A stretch of 7,510 nt of DNA, taken from positions 1,225-8,734 of the forward strand of contig PMJK01000170.1 in assembly GCA_003158505.1 (NCBI GenBank), given 5' to 3'. A model generated the notes under the pieces. It saw nothing but the letters and a program-made list of their open reading frames with translations, was not told where the DNA came from and did no database searches. This DNA is from Holophagaceae bacterium. Lineage in GTDB: Bacteria > Acidobacteriota > Holophagae > Holophagales > Holophagaceae. A program made the translations under genes and the position numbers. Positions 1 through 4,485 of the stretch are shown in pieces (within the stretch, counting starts at the first letter, position 1; each line of letters begins with the position of its first letter).

Positions 1-398
1 TCCGTCTCGGCCTGGGAGAGCAGGGTTTCCAGCTCTTCCTTGCGGGACTTGAACATGGCGGACAGGGCTCCCTTCAGCAGGAAGAAGAGGGCGGCACCGT
101 AGATAACGAAGTTCAGGAGCTGTACGAGAAAGGCACCTCCGTTGCCGTATTCCTTGCCGAAGAGCTTCATGGCCGGGCCATGATGGCCGGCCTCGTGAGC
201 CCCCTCGCCATGAGTGGCTTCGGAAGCAGCCTCACCCTCGGGAGACTGCCCCTCATGCCCTGCGGGCTGGGCCTCGTGGCTGGCAGCGGGCGTCTCGTGT
301 TTCTCGACGGCCTGGGTGGTTCCGTGCGTCTGGGCCAGCAGCGCCAGGGGGCTGAAGGACAGCAGGGCGGACAGGGAAAGTCGGGTCAGATTGGTCAT
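1..398 (-). CDS. atpF: F-type ATP synthase F0 subunit b (b/b'-type), secreted-leader form, 3' end outside window
   Basis: Partial gene encoding the N-terminal 132 residues of an F0 b-type stator subunit, which links the membrane sector to the F1 head. Visible in order: a hydrophobic signal-peptide-like leader (about residues 1-22, ending LALLAQ), a low-complexity Glu/Ala/Gly/His-rich stretch (24-77, eight His), one transmembrane helix (about 88-109, FLVQLLNFVIYGAALFFLL), then the start of a charged coiled coil (KSRKEELETLLSQAE). The ATG lies 2 nt after the TGA of the upstream b-type gene, with no clear Shine-Dalgarno of its own, so translation is probably coupled. Known of the family: a b subunit with a cleavable leader occurs in some deltaproteobacteria. 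Inference: it pairs with the neighbouring b subunit as a b/b' heterodimer. The ATP synthase assignment rests on the membrane/coiled-coil architecture plus the neighbour; the C-terminal delta-binding part is not visible. Confidence 0.85.
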   Translation of the reverse strand, partial: MTNLTRLSLSALLSFSPLALLAQTHGTTQAVEKHETPAASHEAQPAGHEGQSPEGEAASEATHGEGAHEAGHHGPAMKLFGKEYGNGGAFLVQLLNFVIYGAALFFLLKGALSAMFKSRKEELETLLSQAET

Positions 399-400
399 GC

Positions 401-913
401 TCAGGCCTGCTTCAAAAGGGTCTGGGCCATGGATTCGGCCAGGGCGTCCACCTGGACCAGCAGGGACTGCTTGGCCGTGGCCTGCTGGGCCTTCAGGGAC
501 TCCAGCGCCGCCCGCTGCTCAGCCTGGGCCTTGGCGCGGGCCTCGTCCAGCAGACGATGTTTCTCCTTGGCCGCCGCCTCGGCCAGGGCCTTGCGCGCCT
601 CGAAGGCCTGGGCGCGGAGCTCCTTCAGCCGGGCTTGGTAGTCCTTCTGCCGGGCCTCCAGCGCCGCTGCGGCCTGGGCCTTGGCATCCCCGCCGGCGTC
701 CAGATCGCGATCCCGGTCCTCCATTACCTTCGTGATGGGCCCGAAGAACACCACCCGAAGATAGACGTAAAGCACCACGAGCAGCACCATCACGAACAGG
801 AGGGCCGGCAGGTCCGGGCGCATGGGGTCCGGCATCTGGGCCAGGATGCGCGCGACGGGGCCATCCCCTTCGGGTGATCGGAGCGTCAAGTTTGCCAGTT
901 CCAGCAGCGCCAC
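401..913 (-). CDS. atpF: F-type ATP synthase F0 subunit b
   Basis: A 170-residue b-type stator subunit of F1F0 ATP synthase. One transmembrane helix (about residues 36-57, ALLFVMVLLVVLYVYLRVVFF) is followed by the characteristic GPITKVMEDRD turn (58-67) and a long Ala/Lys/Glu/Gln-rich coiled coil (about 68-168). Start choice: GTG at 913 is preceded by GGAGGG at 925-920 with a 6-nt spacer, whereas the in-frame ATGs at 835 and 823 lack a Shine-Dalgarno. The ATG at 835 would however give a more usual N-terminus, with the helix about 10 residues in, so the 26-residue extension is not certain. Length is near the family norm of about 160-170. It is the first gene of the operon, with a promoter-like element about 105 nt upstream, and its stop sits 2 nt before the next b-type gene. 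Genes for subunits a and c are not upstream, so they must lie elsewhere. Confidence 0.9.
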   Translation of the reverse strand: MALLELANLTLRSPEGDGPVARILAQMPDPMRPDLPALLFVMVLLVVLYVYLRVVFFGPITKVMEDRDRDLDAGGDAKAQAAAALEARQKDYQARLKELRAQAFEARKALAEAAAKEKHRLLDEARAKAQAEQRAALESLKAQQATAKQSLLVQVDALAESMAQTLLKQA

Positions 914-919
914 AGGCCA

Positions 920-925
920 CCCTCC
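920..925 (-). promoter_or_regulatory. Shine-Dalgarno supporting the GTG start of atpF
   Basis: On the minus strand GGAGGG is followed by the 6-nt spacer TGGCCT and then GTG at 913-911. This is the only good ribosome-binding site near any candidate start of this b subunit, so it decides for the GTG over the internal ATGs. Confidence 0.65.
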
Positions 926-1017
926 AGAAACATCCCAAGGCCGCGGCCAACAGTTCAGCCAGGGTCACACCGATACCAGCGTGGGTCCGCGGGAACCCCT
1001 GGCACGGAAGTCTTCAA

Positions 1018-1046
1018 ATCTTACCAGAGCGGCGTGGCTCCCTCAA
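1018..1046 (-). promoter_or_regulatory. Candidate sigma70-type promoter for the atp b-subunit operon
   Basis: Minus strand: TTGAGG (1046-1041, 4/6 to the -35 consensus), a 17-nt spacer, then TAAGAT (1023-1018, 4/6 to the -10) immediately preceded by TGG, an extended -10 of TGn type. This predicts a leader of about 100 nt before the GTG start. It is based on pattern match only; the optimal spacing and extended -10 make it better than chance, but it is untested. Confidence 0.4.
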
Positions 1047-1061
1047 TGCCGAGCTTTGGCC

Positions 1062-1090
1062 TTGACCCCTCCCAGGCCCCGTGGGAGGAT
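1062..1090 (+). promoter_or_regulatory. Candidate promoter for the tRNA-Val/tRNA-Asp genes
   Basis: TTGACC at 1062-1067 matches 5/6 of the -35 consensus, and 17 nt later GAGGAT (1085-1090) is a weak 3/6 -10. Transcription would begin a few nucleotides before the tRNA-Val 5' end at 1107. The spacer region holds a perfect 7-bp inverted repeat, CCTCCCA at 1068-1074 with TGGGAGG at 1082-1088. The weak -10 keeps confidence low; the position relative to the tRNA is the main support. Confidence 0.3.
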
Positions 1091-1106
1091 CTGGGTTCGG
1101 CGATTC

Positions 1107-1182
1107 GGGCGATTAGCTCAGTCGGTAGAGCGGCTGCCTTACACGCAGCATGTCGGCGGTTCGAGCCCGTCATCGCCCACCA
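1107..1182 (+). tRNA. trnV: tRNA-Val (anticodon UAC)
   Basis: A complete 76-nt cloverleaf. The acceptor arm pairs GGGCGAT (1107-1113) with ATCGCCC (1172-1178), followed by discriminator A and an encoded CCA (1180-1182). The D-arm region is AGCTCAGTCGGTAGAGC. The anticodon stem GCTGC (1133-1137) pairs with GCAGC (1145-1149) around loop CTTACAC, with anticodon TAC at 1140-1142, which reads GUA and wobble valine codons. The T-loop TTCGAGC is canonical. It is the first of two tandem tRNAs, 27 nt before tRNA-Asp, and probably co-transcribed with it. Confidence 0.97.
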
Positions 1183-1209
1183 GCCACCTGGTGAAATGCA
1201 ACAAAGCAA

Positions 1210-1286
1210 GGGGTTGTAGCTCAGTCGGTTAGAGTGCCAGCCTGTCACGCTGGAAGTCGCGGGTTCGAGCCCCGTCAGCCCCGCCA
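1210..1286 (+). tRNA. trnD: tRNA-Asp (anticodon GUC)
   Basis: A complete 77-nt cloverleaf. Acceptor GGGGTTG (1210-1216) pairs with CAGCCCC (1276-1282, one G-U pair), then discriminator G and encoded CCA (1284-1286). The anticodon stem CCAGC (1237-1241) pairs with GCTGG (1249-1253) around loop CTGTCAC, with anticodon GTC at 1244-1246. The T-arm is GCGGG-TTCGAGC-CCCGT. The CCA end runs directly into the terminator hairpin. Its last 21 nt before the acceptor 3' strand recur, inverted and with one mismatch, at 1332-1352. Confidence 0.97.
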
Positions 1287-1352
1287 ATAAAAACGCCCCC
1301 GCACGGGGGCATTTTTATTGGCGGACCTGCTCTGACGGGGCTCGGACCCGCG
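1258..1352. repeat. Long interrupted inverted repeat: tRNA-Asp 3' end and its inverted partial copy around the terminator
   Basis: The T-arm segment of tRNA-Asp (1258-1278) reappears as its reverse complement at 1332-1352, with 20 of 21 positions matching; the one change falls in the T-loop (TTC to TCC on the minus strand). The inner arms 1281-1324 are the terminator palindrome. Only 2 nt (left) and 7 nt (right) break the symmetry. On the minus strand the right side reads like the 3' half of a tRNA ending in GCCA, but I find no matching 5' half upstream, so it is a remnant rather than a functional tRNA. Confidence 0.75.
1287..1318. terminator. Strong intrinsic terminator after tRNA-Asp, symmetric
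   Basis: GCCCCC (1295-1300) and GGGGGC (1305-1310) form a 6-bp GC stem around loop GCAC. It is flanked by AATAAAAA on the left and TTTTTATT on the right, giving a U-rich tail on either strand. Pairing continues outward with one C/A mismatch to CCGCC (1281-1285) and GGCGG (1320-1324), so it also covers the tRNA CCA end. It ends the tRNA transcript and could block antisense transcription. Confidence 0.9.
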
Positions 1353-1549
1353 AGTGGGATTTTGCTGATTCGGGCTCCCGCCCTCGCCCTCCGGGCGGCA
1401 TGACCTATGGTCATACCGTCCTATTCTCCTTGCGCTTCGCTACAGTCGAATGGTTGAGCCCCACCTCCCCCTCGAGCAACAATTACGAAGGCTGCCCAGA
1501 AGAGACCGCCTCGGGTCTTGGCGCTGCTTACGAAAAAAGGTCTGAAAAT
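1353..1549. other. Intergenic stretch without a convincing gene
   Basis: About 200 nt between the tRNA block and the SRPBCC cassette. Short open frames here have no Shine-Dalgarno and no recognisable family. Two small dyads are present: CGCCC-TCC-GGGCG at 1385-1397, with no U tract, and ATGACC-TAT-GGTCAT at 1400-1414, a perfect 6-3-6 palindrome. The base composition looks less GC-rich than the flanks, especially near 1530-1550. Confidence 0.6.
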
Positions 1550-1569
1550 ATGCAACCAAGGGGTTGCGC
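1550..1569. promoter_or_regulatory. Candidate ArsR-family operator, distal site
   Basis: Inverted repeat ATGCAACC-AAGG-GGTTGCGC, with perfect inner 6-bp arms GCAACC/GGTTGC. It shares half-site sequence and the 4-nt spacer with the site at 1590-1609, exactly 40 bp downstream. It overlaps the possible -35 (TTGCGC, 1564-1569) of the SRPBCC gene. The nearby ArsR-family gene is the obvious candidate ligand, by inference. Confidence 0.55.
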
Positions 1570-1591
1570 GACTACGGGGACGCATTAACAT
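1564..1591 (+). promoter_or_regulatory. Weak candidate promoter for the SRPBCC-arsR cassette
   Basis: TTGCGC (1564-1569, 3/6 to the -35), a 16-nt spacer, then TAACAT (1586-1591, 4/6 to the -10). It is weak alone, but the two inverted repeats overlap exactly these two boxes, as expected for a repressed promoter. The predicted leader would be only about a dozen nucleotides. Confidence 0.3.
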
Positions 1592-1609
1592 GCAATCTGG
1601 AGGTTGCAT
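1590..1609. promoter_or_regulatory. Candidate ArsR-family operator, proximal site overlapping the RBS
   Basis: Inverted repeat ATGCAATC-TGGA-GGTTGCAT, with 6-bp outer arms ATGCAA/TTGCAT and the same architecture as the site at 1550-1569. It contains the Shine-Dalgarno GGAGG (1599-1603) and ends one base before the SRPBCC start codon at 1610, so a bound repressor would cover the start region. Confidence 0.6.
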
Positions 1610-2068
1610 ATGAACCCATCGAGCACTGACCGTATCGAGAAGCAGATCCTGCTTCGCGCCCCTCGGACCCGTGTGTGGCAGGCGCTGACCGACGCCGATG
1701 AGTTCGGCACCTGGTTCCGGGTGAAGCTGGAAGACCCTTTCGTCCCCGGCGAACGAACCGCAGGGAAGATCACCTACCCCGGCTACGAGCACATCACTAT
1801 GGAGGTAAGGGTAGAACAGATAGAGGCTGAGATCCTGTTCTCCTTCCGCTGGCATCCCTACGCCGTCGATCCGAAGGTGGACTACGCGGGTGAGCCCACC
1901 ACGCTCGTCGAATTCCGGCTCGAGTCCGTGGACGAGGGCACGCTGCTCACGGTGGTCGAATCCGGCTTCGACCGGTTGCCGGCGGGTCGCCGCGACGAAG
2001 CCTTCCGGATGAACAGCGGGGGCTGGACGCAGCAGTTGACCAACATTGAACGTCATGTCGCGGGCTGA
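1610..2068 (+). CDS. SRPBCC / AHSA1-like (START-superfamily) domain protein
   Basis: A 152-residue cytosolic protein of the SRPBCC helix-grip fold, resembling the activator-of-Hsp90-ATPase-1-like family common in bacteria. Signs: N-terminal IEKQILLRAPRTRVWQALTD (about 9-28), EFGTWF (31-36), a central beta-rich part including a W-containing strand (FSFRWHP), and a C-terminal helix with the GGW-x-QQL pattern (about 136-142). The fold binds hydrophobic ligands, but the substrate cannot be read from the sequence. Start: ATG at 1610 with GGAGG at 1599-1603 and a 6-nt spacer; an upstream in-frame TTG at 1604 would lie inside the Shine-Dalgarno spacer and is rejected. The downstream arsR gene overlaps its end by 14 nt, so the two form an operon. 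Such pairs are widespread, usually with the regulator first; here the order is reversed. Regulation is probably by the two inverted repeats upstream. Confidence 0.88.
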   Translation: MNPSSTDRIEKQILLRAPRTRVWQALTDADEFGTWFRVKLEDPFVPGERTAGKITYPGYEHITMEVRVEQIEAEILFSFRWHPYAVDPKVDYAGEPTTLVEFRLESVDEGTLLTVVESGFDRLPAGRRDEAFRMNSGGWTQQLTNIERHVAG

Positions 2069-2396
2069 CGCTATCTCTCCGGCCCGGCTGAAGGACGCTG
2101 CGCCGCTCTTCGCGGCGCTCGGGGACGCGACGCGGCTGGGCCTGCTCGTCAGTCTCTGCTCGGGCGGACCGCTCTCGGTCACGCGTCTGAGCAGCAAGTT
2201 CGCGGTGTCCCGACAAGCCATCACCAAGCACCTTGACGTGCTTTCCGAGGCCGGATTGGTCCGGAGCAGCCGCCAGGGGAGGGAACGCATCTGGGAGTTC
2301 GAACCAAAGCGCCTCGAGGATGCCCACCAGTACCTTGAGCGCCTCTCCCGACAGTGGGATGACGCCCTGGACCGGCTCAAGGCATTCGTGGAGTGA
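2055..2396 (+). CDS. ArsR/SmtB-family winged-helix transcriptional regulator
   Basis: A 113-residue DNA-binding repressor. APLFAALGDATRLGLLVSL (about 16-34) is the typical ArsR N-terminal helix pair. The helix-turn-helix covers LSVTRLSSKFAVSRQAITKHLDVL (about 40-63), followed by the wing GLVRSSRQGRERIWEF (67-82) and a C-terminal helix that likely serves dimerisation. There is one cysteine (C35) and no CxC metal site, so arsenic or metal sensing is unlikely; this looks like the non-metal subgroup that travels with SRPBCC proteins. Start: ATG at 2055, lying inside the end of the SRPBCC gene (14-nt overlap), with no strong Shine-Dalgarno, so translation is probably coupled; an in-frame TTG at 2046 is less likely. 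Probable role: autorepressor of this cassette through the operator-like repeats at 1550-1609 (inference). The stop lies 2 nt from the restored end of the convergent NTF2-like gene. Confidence 0.9.
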   Translation: MSRADAISPARLKDAAPLFAALGDATRLGLLVSLCSGGPLSVTRLSSKFAVSRQAITKHLDVLSEAGLVRSSRQGRERIWEFEPKRLEDAHQYLERLSRQWDDALDRLKAFVE

Positions 2397-2398
2397 CC

Positions 2399-2805
2399 CT
2401 AATCCCTCAATTCCCACATCCTCACGATCTTCCCCTCCTTCACCTGATAGACCACCACCACATCCAGCGGTCCCTCCTGCCGGCCCGGCCCTGGATGCGC
2501 TCCCTTTCGATGACAAAGGCACCGGACACCATCTGCGCCTCTGTGGAGGCGCGGAGATCGGGGTTGGTCCTGAAGCGTTCGGCATAGACGCCCCGCAGCC
2601 AGGCCTTGGTCCGGGTACCCCAGGGCGAGGCCGGCAGATCGGCCACCTCCAGGTCTTCGACAAAGAGGGCCAGGTACCCCTCCAGGTCATGGGCATTGAA
2701 CCGCTCGATCTGCCTCTGCACCGTGGCCGCAGGGCTGAGGACCTTGGGCATGGGGGCCGCGGCCAGAAGGGCGGGCACCAGCAGGCAGGACATCGGACGG
2801 AACAT
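2399..2805 (-). pseudogene. Exported NTF2/SnoaL-like domain protein, interrupted by a one-base frameshift
   Basis: ATG at 2805 with GGAG five bases upstream. The open frame encodes a signal-peptide-like N-terminus (about 1-19) and then an NTF2/SnoaL-like cone fold: IERFNAHDLEGYLALFVEDL (33-52), a PWGTRTKAW segment, and SGAFVIERERIQG. It ends at 2440 in an implausible Trp/Arg-rich tail (RRDRWMWWWSIR). Reading one base back around 2476-2493 restores the expected family ending, EGPLDVVVVYQVKEGK followed by IVRMWELRD, with a TAG at 2401-2399. The restored product is about 135 residues, a normal family length. The break lies in a G/C run, so a real one-base deletion, a sequencing error or, less likely, programmed -1 frameshifting are all possible. 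The classic slippery heptamer is absent. The family includes ketosteroid isomerase-like enzymes and many proteins without known function; the catalytic role is unknown here. Confidence 0.75.
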
Positions 2806-2904
2806 GGGCGCTCCAAGCGTGGAAGCCCCACTCTAGCCCCCGCCTCGATATCCGCCCATCGCCTTTCGGTCCATGCGCGATACACTGAAAGGCTTGGAAC
2901 AACC

Positions 2905-4485
2905 ATGAAACTGCCCCTCGTCGCCCTCTGTGGACGCCCCAACGTGGGCAAGTCCACCCTGTTCAACCGGCTCACCCGGAGCCGCGCGGCCTTGGTCCAC
3001 GACCTGCCCGGGATGACCCGGGACCGCAGCTATGGCCGCGTCACCTGCCTGAGCGAGGAGGGCGAGGCCGAGGAACTCTTCGAACTGGTGGACACCGGCG
3101 GTCTCGACTTCGAAGGTGACGACGTCATCACCCAGGGCATCACCCGCATGGCCGAGGCCGCGCTGGACGAGGCCCACATGGCCATCCTGCTGGTGGACGG
3201 TCACGACGGCCTTACCACTGGGGATGAGGAGATCGCCGGCCGCCTGCGCCGGATGGGCAAGCCTCTCCTCCTCGTCATCAACAAGCTGGACGGCATGAAG
3301 GGAGGCGCGCCGGACGGCGGCTTCTACGGGCTGGGGTTTGATCAGGTGTTCTCCATCTCCGCCGCCCATGGCGCCGGCGTGCCCGAACTCCTCGCCGCCA
3401 TCCGGACCCGCCTACCCTTCCACCGCACACCGGCGGAAGCCGAAATCCACTCGCTTTCGGACGAACTCCGCTTCGCCATCATCGGCCGGCCCAACGTGGG
3501 CAAGTCCTCCCTCACGAACCGCCTGCTGGGCTACGAGCGCAGCCTGGTCAGCGAGGTCGCGGGCACCACGCGGGACACGGTAGACACCGTGTTCCATGTG
3601 CATGACAAGGTCTACCGGATGATCGATACCGCCGGCATCCGCAAGAAGGGCAAGACCCATGAGGGCGCCGAGAAGCTCAGCATCCTGAAAGCCAAGCAGG
3701 CCATGGCCCGGGCCGACGTGAGCCTCCTGCTGCTGGACGCGGTGGAGGGTGCCACCCACCAGGACGCCGTGATCGCCGGTTATGCCCAGGAGGCAGGCGC
3801 CGCGGTCATCCTCGTGGTGAACAAGTGGGACCTGGTGGAGAAGGACACCCACACCATCTACGGGGCCGAAGAGGATCTGCGCCGCAGCCTGGGCTTCCTG
3901 CACCACGCCCCGATGATCTTTCTGTCCGCTTTGACAGGCCAGCGCGTGTCCAAGCTCTTCGCCATGATCGACGGGCTGGCGGAAGCCCACGGGCGGCGCA
4001 TCCCCACGGGCGAACTGAACCGCTTCCTGCGGGATTCCGTCGACACCATGAGTCCCCATGCCATCGACGGCAAGCTGCCCAAGCTCTACTTCATGACCCA
4101 GGTGGGCGTGCGCCCGCCCAGCTTCGTGGTGAAGGCCAACACGGACCGCGGCCTGCACTTCAGCTACGTGCGCTACCTGGAGAACCGTCTCCGCGAGCAG
4201 TTCGGGCTGGCGGGTGTGCCCCTGCGCCTCAGCATCCAGAAAAAGCAGAAGGGCGAGGGCGAGGAAGGCGAAGTCGCCGCGGTGCGTCGCATCCTGGATC
4301 CGGGTGAAGGGCTCAAGCCCTCCCGCAGCAACGAGTCGCTTCAGGCTCAGCGCGTCGACAAGGTCAAGGCTCGCCCCCGCCCCAAGAAGAAGGAAGGCCC
4401 CAAGCCCGCCACCAAACAGGCCCCCCGCAAGGGGCCCGGCGGACCGCCAAAACGGGTCCGGCAGAAATCCACCAAGCGGCCCTAA
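2905..4485 (+). CDS. der: Ribosome-assembly GTPase Der (EngA)
   Basis: A 526-residue double-GTPase that acts in maturation of the 50S ribosomal subunit. G domain 1: GRPNVGKST (10-18), PGMTRD (35-40), DTGG (63-66), NKLD (126-129). G domain 2: GRPNVGKSS (194-202), AGTTRD (219-224), DTAG (241-244), NKWD (306-309). The C-terminal KH-like domain (about 365-450) includes PKLYFMTQ at 392-399. All nucleotide-binding motifs are intact. Beyond the KH domain is a long Lys/Arg/Pro-rich tail (about 465-526), making it longer than typical Der (about 440-490). Start: ATG at 2905 directly before the first G domain; the open frame continues far upstream but without family sequence, and the Shine-Dalgarno is weak. 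No obvious promoter in 2806-2904 beyond a possible TACACT -10 at 2881. The stop codon interlocks with that of convergent recN, and no terminator separates them. Confidence 0.97.
   Translation: MKLPLVALCGRPNVGKSTLFNRLTRSRAALVHDLPGMTRDRSYGRVTCLSEEGEAEELFELVDTGGLDFEGDDVITQGITRMAEAALDEAHMAILLVDGHDGLTTGDEEIAGRLRRMGKPLLLVINKLDGMKGGAPDGGFYGLGFDQVFSISAAHGAGVPELLAAIRTRLPFHRTPAEAEIHSLSDELRFAIIGRPNVGKSSLTNRLLGYERSLVSEVAGTTRDTVDTVFHVHDKVYRMIDTAGIRKKGKTHEGAEKLSILKAKQAMARADVSLLLLDAVEGATHQDAVIAGYAQEAGAAVILVVNKWDLVEKDTHTIYGAEEDLRRSLGFLHHAPMIFLSALTGQRVSKLFAMIDGLAEAHGRRIPTGELNRFLRDSVDTMSPHAIDGKLPKLYFMTQVGVRPPSFVVKANTDRGLHFSYVRYLENRLREQFGLAGVPLRLSIQKKQKGEGEEGEVAAVRRILDPGEGLKPSRSNESLQAQRVDKVKARPRPKKKEGPKPATKQAPRKGPGGPPKRVRQKSTKRP

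Noticed and set aside
1320..1400. A functional minus-strand tRNA gene
   Set aside because: Only a degenerate T-arm and GCCA end are visible, the T-loop has lost TTC, and no acceptor 5' strand, D-arm or anticodon arm can be found.
1021..1414. Minus-strand open frames with strings such as TGLEPATSS and GADGARTRDF
   Set aside because: They are antisense to the two tRNA genes and terminator; this is a familiar annotation artefact of reading tRNA genes backwards, with no Shine-Dalgarno.
1421..2380. 319-codon minus-strand open frame
   Set aside because: It lies opposite the SRPBCC and ArsR genes, both of which have clear families and starts; its Arg/Ser-rich translation resembles no protein family.
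1210..2400. SRPBCC-ArsR cassette as a mobile island integrated at tRNA-Asp
   Set aside because: The repeat of the tRNA 3' end is inverted, not direct, and there is no integrase or second attachment site in the window.
2440..2805. The NTF2-like gene as an intact 121-residue protein ending at 2440
   Set aside because: The last residues are unlike the family, while the shifted frame continues with expected family sequence for another 25 residues.
2233..2904. Long upstream extension of the der open frame
   Set aside because: It overlaps arsR and the NTF2-like gene in another frame, has no family sequence, and Der proteins begin right before the first G domain as at 2905.
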